A stretch of DNA of 64,000 nucleotides from Neobacillus pocheonensis (GTDB lineage Bacteria; Bacillota; Bacilli; Bacillales; Cytobacillaceae): NCBI GenBank assembly GCA_023702235.1, contig JAMQCR010000002.1, forward strand, positions 1,178,001 through 1,242,000, given 5' to 3'. Within the stretch, counting starts at the first letter, position 1. Each line of letters opens with the position of its first letter. This document shows positions 25,735 through 35,545 of this stretch, piece by piece. Position numbers and translations under genes: made by a program. The notes below the pieces were generated by a model, which was not told where the DNA came from, made no database searches, and was given only the letters and a program-made list of their open reading frames with translations.

Positions 25735-26640
25735 ATGTCAAATCCAGGATATATTTACATCCTCATAAACCCTTCGATAGAGGGAATGGTCAAGATAGGG
25801 AAAACAACAAGAGACCCTGGGGACAGGGTTGCGGAACTATCTAGTGCAACGGGGGTTCCGACCCCATTCATCTTGGTCTACAAAGAGTATTTTTCCAACT
25901 GTACGTTAGCTGAAACCATAATTCATGGGTTTTTAGAAGAAAAGGGAAATAGGGTATCCAGCAATCGTGAATTTTTTAACATTGCGGTTTGGGAGGCTAT
26001 TAAAATCATTCAAGATGTAACAAAAAAAATCAATTTAATCGAAAATACTTTTGAAGATATTGAATCATATGAACAAAACCAACAAAATGATTTGCAGGGA
26101 TTAGCAGATGAACTTCTTCGAAAAGGGGAATCAGCTTACTTCGGGCATGATGAAAATCTAGTAGACTACGACGAAGCAATGGTTTTATTTAAGAAAGCAG
26201 CAAAATTAGGGTCCATTCAAGCATACAGATATTTAGGAGATATGTATCACTACGGGAATGGATGCAAAGAAAACCTGAACACGGCTATAAACTATTACAA
26301 ACAAGGAGCTGTTCTGGGGAACAATGGTTGCAATGCTCAATTAGGCTATATCTTCTGGTTTTTAGAAAAGCATTTAGATAATGGAAAGAAGTGTTGGAGA
26401 GGCTTTTTTCAAAATTTGGACCCAAGATTTACTGATTCATGGGAGGAAAATATGATAGTGGAATATATCCACTTAGCGATTCAAAATGGATTAGAAATAG
26501 AGCACAAAAATAAGATTATGCACCTTAAAAAGAAATTAATAAAAAATGCGGAACAGAAAAAAACAAATTGGCTATCGAACAAAAGTGGATATACCGCCGT
26601 GAAAATAGCAAATGAATATAAAGAGGTCTTATTTTTTTAA
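25735..26640 (+). CDS. T5orf172 (GIY-YIG-like) protein with Sel1 repeats
   Basis: 301 residues. Residues 1-~95 fit a T5orf172 domain, a GIY-YIG relative (PGYIYILINPSIEGMVKIGK, R...LSSATGVPTPF, ETIIHGFLEE, SSNREFF). Residues ~125-240 hold Sel1-like helical repeats (ALFKKAAKLGSIQAYRYLGD-type units, MYHYGNGCKENLNTAINYYK). AGAGGT precedes the ATG, and a CCTATAGG palindrome sits in the promoter. The stop follows a run of seven T's; with eight T's the frame continues into a third domain (next entry). Such nuclease-Sel1 fusions occur among phage and defence genes; a role here is inferred only. Confidence 0.7.
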   Translation: MSNPGYIYILINPSIEGMVKIGKTTRDPGDRVAELSSATGVPTPFILVYKEYFSNCTLAETIIHGFLEEKGNRVSSNREFFNIAVWEAIKIIQDVTKKINLIENTFEDIESYEQNQQNDLQGLADELLRKGESAYFGHDENLVDYDEAMVLFKKAAKLGSIQAYRYLGDMYHYGNGCKENLNTAINYYKQGAVLGNNGCNAQLGYIFWFLEKHLDNGKKCWRGFFQNLDPRFTDSWEENMIVEYIHLAIQNGLEIEHKNKIMHLKKKLIKNAEQKKTNWLSNKSGYTAVKIANEYKEVLFF

Positions 26641-26951
26641 TAAATGAGACTACTACACCGATAAATTACGAAACCCATTCCTTAGAAGTTGTTATTCATG
26701 ATATGTTTTTGATCGAAGGGAAGAAGCCGGTATTAATTGCGGAGATAAATAAAGGAAGCCTAAAACAAGGTGAGGCTGTCGTAGCAGGGGGAAGACGGGG
26801 TAAGAGCAACATCACTGTTCAAATGATTGAAAGAAATAGAAAGTTTGTTGAGAGGGCGGATGAGGGCGAAAGTATAAGTTTGCTTATTCCAGTTACTACT
26901 CAAGACGAGATATCTTTTTTAAGAGATGTTACCTATATCGTAAACGCTTGA
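26641..26951 (+). CDS. EF-Tu domain 2-like beta-barrel, probably the C-terminal part of the preceding gene
   Basis: The frame is open and protein-like right from the preceding stop (LINETTTPINYETHSLEVVI) and continues HDMFLIEGKKPVLIAEINKG, SLKQGEAVVAGGRRGKSNIT and so on, resembling the domain-2 barrel of EF-Tu-type GTPases (a fold also used outside translation). There is no ribosome site or ATG at its start; the ATG at 26703 lies inside the domain. A one-base loss in the T run at 26632-26638 would explain the split, giving a T5orf172-Sel1-barrel protein of ~405 residues. Confidence 0.5.
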
Positions 26952-27129
26952 GATGTTTTTTGGTGAGGTTGAATGGTAGCAATTTTTCCCCTGCTCTATA
27001 GTGTGATTTAAGTCGGTGAGGGGCTGCATTTAAATTGGTGAAATTATCAAATGTTGGATTTTAACTATATATACATTTTTCACTACTATTTAGGGAGTAT
27101 TAAACCTTTTAAAAAAATTGGGGGGGAGA

Positions 27130-27481
27130 ATGACAGTGGAATTAAAAAAATAACACATGAAACCATCATGAGGGCATTAGATTGGTCCTATGAAACTGCT
27201 GTAAATGGAGGAATTCCTGGTATTGATTCAGCAATTGAATTAGCGGAGAATTCCATGAAAAAGAAAGGTACTGTGGAACAACAAGTAAATAAACTTATAC
27301 GTTGGCAAAATACCAAAAGTGCTACAAGTGGATTTCTAACTGGTTTAGGGGGGGATTAATTACAATGCCGTTTACTATATTGGTTAATATTACAAGTGTA
27401 ATATTGGTACAAATTAGAATGGTTTCTGCAATTGCTCATATGTGAGGTTATGACTTTAAATATGAAATTAATCCATTTTAA
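27130..27481 (+). pseudogene. EcsC-family protein remnant with two frameshifts and a stop
   Basis: ATGACAGTGGAATTAAAA at 27130 follows GGGGGGAGA, a strong ribosome site, but the frame ends in a run of seven A's (27144-27150). The adjacent frame gives KITHETIMRALDWSYETAVN...GGIPGIDSAIELAENSMKKK, GTVEQQVNKLIRWQ and SATSGFLTGLGG, a clear EcsC-family match. A second break in a G run (27348-27354) leads to LITMPFTILVNITSVILVQI, RMVSAIAHM, TGA, GYDFKYEINPF. The rest of the gene is absent. The TGA and truncation mean this is truly decayed. Confidence 0.75.
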
Positions 27482-27548
27482 CAGAAAAAAATAAATGACA
27501 GTATTAGATCCTTAAGAAGAGTTATTTATTAAAAGGGAGAGAGATTCA

Positions 27549-28442
27549 ATGTACGGAGGTATAAGTAAAGACTTAGGGAAAAAAATTAATAAAGAATTAT
27601 CAGAAGAAAATAGAAAAGAACTAAAAAATGAAATAAAGAGATTAAGAGAACAACGTATTAAAAATAAAAGTACACTAATAATAACGGGCATTATTTTTTT
27701 GCTATTATTTGGATGCCTTCTTTATTTATGGAATTGGTCTGAATCATTTGGAAAGTCTATGCAAGATTTTGGAGCTGTTTTCGGTAGTTACATTGGACCA
27801 GTTATCAGTGCGTTAGCATTAGGTGCCGCAATTTTAGCTTATGGTTCTCAACAATCCCAATTAAGGATGCAGAAAGATCAAGTACAAAAGCAACGAATTG
27901 AAAATCAATTTTTTCAACTGATTAATTTACATAATGAAATTGTAAACAGTATGTTCTATTATAAGGACGATTTAGATTTTAAAGGGAGATTCCAGGGTGA
28001 TTTAAAAGGAAGAGCCTATTTTAGAGCCGTTTATTTTAAATTTATTAAATACTACCACGAAGATCAATCTCCAGATAAAAACAAATACTATTCCATTATG
28101 AGAAAGTTAGATAATGATGAACAAGACCAGTTGTTTCATTATTTTCGAAATATGTACCAACTTTTTAACTGTGTTTATAAAAACCAAGATAAATTATCTG
28201 ATGATGAGCAAAATGATTATATTGAAATTATAAATTCTCAATTGACATATTATGAAAAACAACTATTATTCTTTAATACAAAATTTTACGGTTCAGATGG
28301 TTTTTATCAAATTCTTTCACACTATAACTTCTTTGCAGACTATGATAAAGCACAAGATTCCAACATTATAAGTAAATTTGAAAATGATGCGGATTTGTTA
28401 GACCCAGAAGGAAAGAAGAAAAAGGAACAGGAAAAAGAATAA
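27549..28442 (+). CDS. Putative phage abortive infection protein (AbiC-like)
   Basis: 297 residues. A charged N-terminal helix, two transmembrane segments (~42-60, IITGIIFLLLFGCLLYL; ~80-100, SYIGPVISALALGAAILAYG), then a coiled linker (QQSQLRMQKDQVQKQRIENQ) and a helical cytosolic domain starting FFQLINLHNEIVNSM. This two-helix plus QRxENxFFxLLxLHNxIV layout is that of the putAbiC family (putative phage abortive infection protein). The family's mechanism is not settled. AAAGGGAGAGA precedes the ATG. It sits among other defence-like genes. Confidence 0.7.
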   Translation: MYGGISKDLGKKINKELSEENRKELKNEIKRLREQRIKNKSTLIITGIIFLLLFGCLLYLWNWSESFGKSMQDFGAVFGSYIGPVISALALGAAILAYGSQQSQLRMQKDQVQKQRIENQFFQLINLHNEIVNSMFYYKDDLDFKGRFQGDLKGRAYFRAVYFKFIKYYHEDQSPDKNKYYSIMRKLDNDEQDQLFHYFRNMYQLFNCVYKNQDKLSDDEQNDYIEIINSQLTYYEKQLLFFNTKFYGSDGFYQILSHYNFFADYDKAQDSNIISKFENDADLLDPEGKKKKEQEKE

Positions 28443-28685
28443 GGTCTTAAAAAGAAGTCAACAGAAAAGTCGGAGAAGACAGATTATCAAGTCTGTGACT
28501 GTAAACCACAAAATGGTTATTATTGCATAAGTATTTGTTTATGTAGGGATAATATTGAAAACTTATAACAAAGGAAATTCGGACACCCAAAAATGAAGAG
28601 ACACCCTCTTGAATGATGTGGCAAGGAAAAACTCCAAATAACCAACACAGATGAATGTTTTAAGATGTAACTATGAGGTGAACCA

Positions 28686-29996
28686 ATGTTTAATTATACT
28701 GGGAATAATAATGACCAGATAGAATTACAAAGTGCTGAATTACTATATGAACGCCTCCAATTAACTCTTGCTTTTAGTAAAAGGTATCGTATGTCCACAG
28801 CTGTATGTTATCTAAAGTTACATTTTCCCTTTGAGAAACTAATCTTTAACAAAGATTTCGAAAAAGCAAGATCTCTTATAAATATGATTATGACAAGATT
28901 AAATAGTTCTATTAGGGATATAGATTCAGCTATAAGAATAAACAGTTCTGAGTTCGTTCTTTTATTAGCTGATGTAACAGAAGATGACTGCAAAATGATC
29001 TGTGAACGCATTATTAATGCTATTTCTGACACTTATCAAATTGAATTTAATCATTACTTAATATCGTGTAATATTGGGATATGCATGTTCCCATATGGCG
29101 CGGAGGATCCAGAAGAGCTCATAGCCCTTTCGAAAGCCCAAATGTATGAATCTGAAACCATTGGAAATAATCATTTTATAATTTTTAAAGGAGATTTAAA
29201 TCAAAATTCTTATCGAAAGGTAATTATTGAAAATGATCTACCTTATGCATTAAGAAAAGGTCAACTTTACGTTGAATACCAACCCCAATTTCAGGTAAAG
29301 AATTCTAAAATAAAAGGGGTTGAGTCATTAATACGTTGGAACCATCCAAGTTTAGGGCAGGTTTCTCCTAACGAATTTATTCCATTCGCAGAAGCGTCCG
29401 GGGTTATGAATGATTTGTTTTTTTGGTTATTGAAAGAAATTTGTAAACTAAATGATGAAACTCTCGATTTAACTTACTCCATAAATTTATCAGTAAATCA
29501 ACTTCTGCTTAATGGTTTTGTTCAGGATGTTTCAAACATTGTTAATAAATACTCTGTTCCAGCCAAAAGTATCACTTTAGAAATAACTGAGAACATTGAG
29601 ATTTACACTTTAAAAGAGGTTGAAAATATCTTACACTCTTTAAAAAATATAGGTTTTAATATTGCATTAGATGACTTTGGAAATGGTTATTTCTCATTTT
29701 CTAATTTTATTGCTTTACCCATTGATTTTATTAAGTTGGATAGAGATTTTGTTTCTAGTCTAATAAATAATAAAAAACATAAACATGTTATATCACCAAT
29801 TATTACAATGGCTCATAATTTAGGATTAGAAGTTATTATAGAAGGAATAGAAGATGATTATCAATTTTTTGATTGGAGAAACTTGGGATGTGATATTATT
29901 CAAGGATATTATATTAGCAAACCAATTTCTTATGATCAACTCCAAAAATCTATTTGTGATATCGAACTCAAGGTAAATTCCTTTAAAGAAAAATAA
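28686..29996 (+). CDS. EAL-domain protein with a degenerate GGDEF domain
   Basis: 436 residues, no transmembrane segment. Residues ~20-170 are a GGDEF-like fold in which the signature is replaced (RINSSEFVLLLADV), so diguanylate cyclase activity is unlikely. Residues ~185-430 are an EAL domain: ESL at 213-215 in place of EAL, INLSVNQ, LEITEN, LDDFGNG, IKLDRDF, IIEGIED and QGYYISKP, so the metal- and substrate-binding acids are kept. It should hydrolyse cyclic di-GMP, lowering this second messenger. GAGGTG precedes the ATG. Stand-alone gene. Confidence 0.88.
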   Translation: MFNYTGNNNDQIELQSAELLYERLQLTLAFSKRYRMSTAVCYLKLHFPFEKLIFNKDFEKARSLINMIMTRLNSSIRDIDSAIRINSSEFVLLLADVTEDDCKMICERIINAISDTYQIEFNHYLISCNIGICMFPYGAEDPEELIALSKAQMYESETIGNNHFIIFKGDLNQNSYRKVIIENDLPYALRKGQLYVEYQPQFQVKNSKIKGVESLIRWNHPSLGQVSPNEFIPFAEASGVMNDLFFWLLKEICKLNDETLDLTYSINLSVNQLLLNGFVQDVSNIVNKYSVPAKSITLEITENIEIYTLKEVENILHSLKNIGFNIALDDFGNGYFSFSNFIALPIDFIKLDRDFVSSLINNKKHKHVISPIITMAHNLGLEVIIEGIEDDYQFFDWRNLGCDIIQGYYISKPISYDQLQKSICDIELKVNSFKEK

Positions 29997-30308
29997 TTCA
30001 TTGAGGATAATTTTGATGGTCTTCCGACTCTAGTATTGCAATCACTGAATTGGTTCTAACATATTCAATCAGTCCTACAATTTGGGTATACTAACTTAAA
30101 GAGAATATCAGGTAGAGGTAAAGGGACAAATGAGTAGGAAAATATGGCTGTGATTTTTCTATAATGAATTACGTACATGACCCAATTAAGCTTATGAAAC
30201 TACGAAAAAAACGCTATCTTTTCTTAGAATAAAGGGTTCCGTTTTGAGGTGCATGAACCCTATTTGACAAGGTAAATGACAATCAAGTTGACAGTATCAA
30301 TCGCATAG
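29997..30308. other. Intergenic, nothing recognised
   Basis: About 310 AT-rich bases with no supportable gene or repeat. Confidence 0.5.
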
Positions 30309-30348
30309 AAAAGAGTGCCTATTGAAACCAAGTGGCACTCTTTTTTTT
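30309..30348. terminator. Hairpin terminator
   Basis: AAAAGAGTGCC...GGCACTCTTTT with a 14-base loop, followed by T's; also useful to the minus-strand transposase fragment. Confidence 0.75.
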
Positions 30349-30362
30349 CGTATTCAGCAGAA

Positions 30363-30735
30363 TCATCTTAAGTATATGATATCTTTCCAATCATAAACTT
30401 TATTTGCAATTCCTAATCTTTGAGCAGGAGTTTGATAGCTACCTTTGATTTTTGCAGGCTTACAAAAATTGTAATAGGTCCGCAGGATAGTGATAGCATA
30501 CTGAGCATATTTAGGATTGAAATTGGAGTAAATATATCTTTTGCCGTCACCCCTTGAAGTAACTAAAGGTCTTTCCAGAATAGAGATTCTTCGACGCAGA
30601 AGATTGATAAAGGTATATGTCGATTTATTATTTACTTTCAATAATATTTCGGCAATTTGAAGTGGTTCGTAAGAACTTATGTCCGTCGTGTAATCAACCT
30701 CATAATATTGGAGAATATAGAATAATTTATGCGTG
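30363..30735 (-). pseudogene. C-terminal fragment of an IS transposase
   Basis: The frame is open without a start from ~30735 (QYYEVDYTTDISSYEPLQIA...). It ends NPKYAQYAITILRTYYNFCK...KGSYQTPAQRLGIANKVYDW, the typical C-terminal end of DDE transposases of the 'insertion element protein' type. The N-terminal and catalytic parts are missing. Family assignment beyond this is uncertain. Confidence 0.5.
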
Positions 30736-30758
30736 TGATAATTAAGGAGGAGGTATTT

Positions 30759-30821
30759 ATGAAAAGTATAGGAATTTTAATTGGGCACAAACATGAGGGG
30801 ATTACGTTCTTAGCCCAATAA
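30759..30821 (+). CDS. Putative 20-aa leader peptide
   Basis: ATG at 30759 preceded by AAGGAGGAGG; encodes MKSIGILIGHKHEGITFLAQ and a stop. Such a strong ribosome site on a 20-codon ORF just before alternative RNA hairpins and a methyltransferase gene suggests an attenuation leader. Confidence 0.5.
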   Translation: MKSIGILIGHKHEGITFLAQ

Positions 30822-30853
30822 ACAAACGTAACCCCTTAAAAATCGAGAGGGGT
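30797..30853 (+). promoter_or_regulatory. Attenuator-like overlapping hairpins
   Basis: GGGGATTACGTT (30797-30808, inside the leader ORF) pairs with AACGTAACCCC (30825-30835). The latter overlaps ACCCCT (30831-30836), which pairs with AGGGGT (30848-30853) right before the methyltransferase start. The two structures exclude each other, so ribosome position on the leader could decide which forms. Confidence 0.45.
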
Positions 30854-30860
30854 CTTTAAA

Positions 30861-31286
30861 TTGAATTTAAAATTAACTGGAAATCCTTTTTTAAATATTG
30901 AAAATCCAAAGCCTTGGGGACCAGGTTCATTTGAAATAGCTTTACCATTAGTACAAGCTACGAATATTAGACCAGGTATGCGAATTTTAGAGGTCGGAGA
31001 CGGTTCTGGTAAAATTGCTACAACTATTGCGAAGAATTGGAATGTTTCTGTGATTACCCTTGAACCGTGGGCTCAAAATAATGAAATCCAAATCTATGTT
31101 GCTGAACAGGGAGTCGAGAATCAGGTTTTACAAATGAAGATAAAAGCCCAGTCACTTCTTTTTGTTGATAATACCTTTAACGTTATCATTAGTATTGGTT
31201 CATTTGAAATGATTGCTGATTAACGTCCCTTGGCATTGTCTGAAATGATACGAGGGGCAGTAAATAAAACAAGCGTAATTAGATAG
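30861..31286 (+). pseudogene. SAM-dependent methyltransferase with an in-frame stop
   Basis: TTG start at 30861. Residues ~45-65 (RPGMRILEVGDGSGKIATTI) form the SAM-binding motif I, and LLFVDNTFNVIISIGSFEMI motif IV of class I methyltransferases. A TAA at 31221-31223 follows MIAD, but the same frame continues RPLALSEMIRGAVNKTSVI to a second stop at 31284, as in intact relatives (..ALSEMIRVLKPGG..). It is a nonsense-broken and truncated gene, not merely a frameshift. Substrate unknown. Confidence 0.65.
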
Positions 31287-31656
31287 TAAACTATTCTTTA
31301 TAAACGTGTATACTGACACTTTTTTGAACCTTTGTTCTCTAAAAGGAACATTATAATGCGTTTTTTTGGAACGAGCAACAGAGAGTTAAGTCTAAAAAAT
31401 TATGAAGGTATGTGGAAGTATTCGGAATCAAACTGCACAAAACCAGCCAATCATTGAGTACACAAAGGAAACATCGAATACCATCCGAAACGACAAACCC
31501 AACCAAAACCACTTCAGGTACAAATTAAGCCCTAAACAGGTTTACGAATGGTTCTAGTATCTTTTGAATAGAATGGAATTGTTATTAAAAAAGAGAACCT
31601 TTTTTACATGATAAGTTTAAAAATATTTGTCTGAATACAAAAGGGGGAACAAGTAA
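31287..31656. other. Intergenic, nothing recognised
   Basis: About 370 bases without a supportable gene. The ribosome site for the next gene (AAGGGGGAAC) is at 31640. Confidence 0.5.
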
Positions 31657-34600
31657 TTGTTCAAAAAAATCATTGCAGTATTAGTAGTGATAGCAATTAT
31701 CGTGGGGGGGATTATGCGTATAAAAAGTATATTAGCAGCAAATCTGTTCCAACTGTGGCTACTACTTTAGGGGAAGCATTAAAAGAAAAAAAATTATCGT
31801 ATCAAGTAATGAATAGCCAAAACAATGATGTGCCCATTTACCCCAATATACCAATAAATAAAGTATGGGAGTTTGATTTTGATAAAACTCTAAGGGATAC
31901 AACGGTAAATGCCAATACCGTTAAAGTGTTGGACCAAAATAATAAAGAGGTTCCGATAGTAATTAACTTGCTGAATGCCAATAAAAAACTTTCTATTTCT
32001 CCTCCAAAAGGGGATTATGGAAAAGATGTTACATACCATTTAATGGTAAGCAAGGATATCAAATATAGCGATGGTAGCAATATAACCAACCCGCAAGATT
32101 TCGAATTCATTACCCAAAGGGATGAAGTAGAAAAAGGAACACTGAGAAAAGGCATCGTTTTTGTGAAGCAATCTCAAATATTAGGAATAAAGGATGATAC
32201 CATCACATTAGACAAAAGCGTAAAAAAAGATTTGAGAAAAGGCGATATTTTGATCATTCCAACCAAAAAAAATCCACAAGGGAAAGCCATAAAAGTCGAT
32301 AAAGTTCAACAAAATGACCAGTCTTATACTGCTACTGCCATACAACCTCATTTTGCTGAATTATTTAGAATCTTGATATCTATAAAACATACAAAGTGAC
32401 ACCGGATGAAATACATTTAGTAAAAGGGCTCGATGGCTTGAGTGTTCAACCATCTTCATCAGCGCCAATTAATACAGCTTTTCATAATACAGGTTCCAAT
32501 GGGACAGGCAAATTGAATGTACAACCCATACCGAATCAAACGAGTTCGAATGTCATCCGTCTTAATGATAACGCAAGTGGGAGTGATGGATTCACCTTTA
32601 CTTTTAGAGGAGTTAAATTGCCTGAAACTGAAAAAAATGGAATGAAAATTGGGGCGGATCTTGATGGGACGATGTTTATTCAATACCCAGAAATCACCTC
32701 GGACATCCAACTAGGTTTCATGAAAATCAATAAGTTGGAATTGGATGCGAAGATGAAAACCAGAACTCAACTCAATGTAGCCTTTTCGGTGGGAGGCGAC
32801 AATGCGAAAATAGGGGGATATGCGAATAAAATACAAAAAATCAATTTCAAAAAAAATATGAAGCTGGGCGATATCCAGATCCCAACCGAACTCCCAGGAG
32901 TTTTTATTCAAGCGGGTGTTTATTTGCAATTAAACTACGGTTATTCTTATGGTCCTGAAATCAATGTACTTGTTCAAGCGGATACGGAACGAGGTTTTGT
33001 TTACAATGGGAATACAACAAAATTGATCAAACATGATTCAGGAAATTTTAATATGGGAGTAAGAGGAAAAGGGGAAATAAGCGGAGACATAGGACCCGCC
33101 GTTGACGTTGGTTTGTCTGCATTCGATGTGGTAAGCGGTGGGTTGGAAGCGTTTGCCGATCTGGAAGGAGAAGGAGGGGTTTACGGAGGAACAAATGGTC
33201 AAAGCGGTTTTAATGCTTGTTGGAAAGCATCGTTAGAAGGTGCTGCTGAGGGAAGAGTTTATGCAGACCTTTTTGATATTCGGCATGGAAACTATGACCG
33301 AATCGTGCAAATCAATTTAGCGAAATTTACGTTTCCACCTCATGTAGAACTTGGTAACTGCCAAATCGTCCAAAACCTGATTGTTGGAGAAAACACGATC
33401 AGCTTACATCCCGGTGAAAAGAAAGAGATTCCAATTCAAGCGGAATTTATAGACTTAAGCAATAATAACAAAGTAACAAAACCAATTGAAGGAAATGAAA
33501 GTAAGGATCTTAAGATAACTACATCTAATGACCAGGTAGCAAACGGTTCATACGAAGATGGAAATCTCGTCATTCAAGCTTCACAAAATCCGTCTGCAAC
33601 TCAAGATGACATTACTGTAGAATATGAAAATAGCAATATACTGGATGGAGCCCAGCCAGCTTCCATCCCAATAACAGTAAAGATTATCAATGAATTGCCA
33701 TCTCTTTCAAAGGCTAATGCCGGAACCTCAACAAGTTATTTGATGGACACCTCTAAAACATATACCTATAGTTCAAATGGCAATTTAAAAACGTATACTT
33801 ACAAAGGGAAAATAACAGAGCAAGATGCTTTAAAAATAGTTGATAAACAGATAGCCGAACAAGTGATTGATCATAATTGGTGGGTGGATAATCTTGGTAC
33901 GGAAAACTTATTAGAAAGTGAAAAGAGTGATGGTTTGCATTTTTATACCACGATGGAAATACTTTACCCAGTCGTGGTTGGGAAGAAATGGACATTTGAT
34001 TATAACGAGGATGGAAGTGGTCCGACACCTATGGAAATTGTATCAACCAACAATACCATCACAACTCCGGCAGGAACATTTGAAAACGTCATTAAAATCA
34101 GAGTAAATAATTCTGAGGAATACCAATATTATGCTGCAGGAATCGGTCTTATCTTAATTGAATACAATGGCACAAAGCCATATGAGTTAGTAAAGTTACA
34201 AAATGCACCATCGCCTTCATCTTATAACGATCAAGCCGACATTGAACAAGATGTAGCGTTTTTAAAATCCAAAGCAAGGATATCTGTTGATGGTGTTCAA
34301 TGGGAACCCATTATTAATTCCAGTCCGGATGCAGAAGTTCCAGATGGTTCCGGGGGAACACTCTATGCATGGAATGTCATTCTTAATGGAAACGGCGATG
34401 GAAGTGCTCAACAAATTTTTTTCTTCGATAACAATCGATATATAGGAACTGACACTGCTAACTATCATACGAGGTCTAAAGTTAAAGCAGGTTCTACCGG
34501 CACGTTTGTTGCAACGTATACTCATTATCTCGCTAATGACCCAAATTCTTCTCCATCGGGTCAACCATTTATTGTTAGGTTTCATTGGAATGGAAGTGGT

Positions 34601-34657
34601 TTAACCCCGGATAGTATTACTTCCTTAAATGAAGCCGTAAATGACCAATTTAAATGA
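31657..34657 (+). pseudogene. Large exported Ig-like/LppP-LprE-type protein gene with two frameshifts
   Basis: TTG start at 31657 with AAGGGGGAAC upstream; a hydrophobic N-terminal anchor (FKKIIAVLVVIAIIVGG) follows. The frame breaks at a run of seven G's (31704-31710), resumes to 32399, breaks again near 32369 and resumes to 34657; each break is a loss of one base. The joined protein is ~1000 residues: an SbsA-type Ig-like domain (WEFDFDKTLRDTTVNANTVK...), a beta-rich middle (~270-570), further Ig-like sequence (TISLHPGEKKEIPIQAEF), and a C-terminal LppP/LprE-like domain (VQWEPI...AWNVILNGNGDGSAQQIFFF, DNNRYIGTDTA). Probably a cell-surface protein of unknown role; may be intact in reality. 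Confidence 0.65.
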
Positions 34658-34687
34658 CGAAATAATCAGAAAAGCGTGGGGGTTAAT

Positions 34688-34814
34688 GTGGGTTTTTTCT
34701 CTAAAATGTTTGGAAGGGCAGCACCAAGTTGGTAGCTTAGGTTTGAAAGGCACAGGGATTCTTGTTCTTGTAATAATAATTGGCTTTATTATTGTATCAG
34801 TCTTCTTCAAGTAA
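34688..34814 (+). pseudogene. Small membrane peptide gene with a frameshift
   Basis: GTG at 34688 follows GGGGGTTAAT and reads VGFFSKMFGRAAPS; the adjacent frame then gives GSLGLKGTGILVLVIIIGFI, IVSVFFK and a stop at 34814. One base at ~34730 separates the frames. It would be a ~40-residue single-span membrane protein. Confidence 0.4.
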
Positions 34815-34832
34815 CGGGTGCGTTGAAGAAGA
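34801..34832. repeat. Repeat core in a hairpin
   Basis: TCTTCTTCAA-GTAACGGGTGCG-TTGAAGAAGA: a 10-bp stem whose loop is the AACGGGTGC repeat core. It overlaps the end of the small membrane peptide gene. Confidence 0.6.
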
Positions 34833-35330
34833 CTCCTTGTATAATCCTATACAATTTTTTGGACCTGCTAAACGGGTAGCGTTATGAACCGTTTTAATGG
34901 AACCGTGTCCTCCATCGACATCAAAAAGCTTATCAAATTCTTTCTGAAAATCCTTTTACCAGTTCATTTTTTCCTCAATCCAGATATCAATTTTGTGAGC
35001 AGATATTAAATACTTAATCTGCTCGAGCCCAACCATTCTTGTATAATAAAAATGGTGTGGGCAAGGTTTGCCTTCAAATAATATTCATATTGGTTGGACC
35101 GGATGAACAACAATACTGCAGGTCAATCCGTGTTCCTTCAGGAATCATTTGAACAGTAAATAAAGAACCGAGAACAGGAAAGGGGCTAATTCATCTGTGG
35201 GCAAGTAAGTTGAAATGGATGACTTCTTAAAATAAAAAAGGTGAGGTTGGAATTTAGCTGGTAAAATTTGATTAAACATCCATAGGTTGATTTTCATTTG
35301 GTCGACTAGACAGAAGTTTTTTCTTCCTAT
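34833..35330. other. Gene-poor stretch with decayed coding fragments
   Basis: The minus strand reads KDFQKEFDKLFDVDGGHGSI then KTVHNATRLAGPKNCIG at ~34845-34965, and MIPEGTRIDLQYCCSSGPTN at ~35090-35140. Both are protein-like scraps without starts; families not recognised. Confidence 0.35.
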
Positions 35331-35498
35331 AAAATAACCTTAGACTGTAGCGCATGGGAAAGGATAGACTGTGTGGTTACAGTGAGTTTTTTTGAGTAAT
35401 TATAAAGGACAAAACGGGGATCAGCCCATACATAGCAAGGATTCGAAAATCCACAGAATGTTCAGATATACCCTAAACAGTCTTCAACACTGCTTGAG
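35331..35498 (+). repeat. 167-bp repeat, copy 2, joined to a tRNA fragment
   Basis: Matches 4789-4955 closely. The shared sequence ends around TCTTCAA...TTGAG, exactly where the tRNA-like 3' half begins. It may be the end of a mobile element that integrates in a tRNA anticodon loop. Confidence 0.8.
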
Positions 35499-35545
35499 AC
35501 CACCGTGTGTGGTCTGGTGGGTTCGATTCCCACGCAGTCCCGCCA
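35482..35545 (+). tRNA. 3' part of a selenocysteine tRNA (probable attachment site)
   Basis: CAGT-CTTCAAC-ACTG gives an anticodon stem-loop reading TCA. AGACCAC-CGTGT-GTGGTCT is a long variable arm. GTGGG-TTCGATT-CCCAC is the T arm. It is followed by eight acceptor bases (GCAGTCCC), G and CCA; an 8-base acceptor strand, TCA anticodon and long variable arm are the features of tRNA-Sec. The 5' half (acceptor GGGACTGC, D arm) is absent; the repeat sequence takes its place. So this is not a working tRNA but a hybrid site, as left by an integrase acting in the anticodon loop. Confidence 0.65.

Noticed and set aside
35450-35545. A complete functional tRNA gene
   Set aside because: The 3' half is convincing, but no partner for the acceptor strand GCAGTCCC and no D arm exist upstream.
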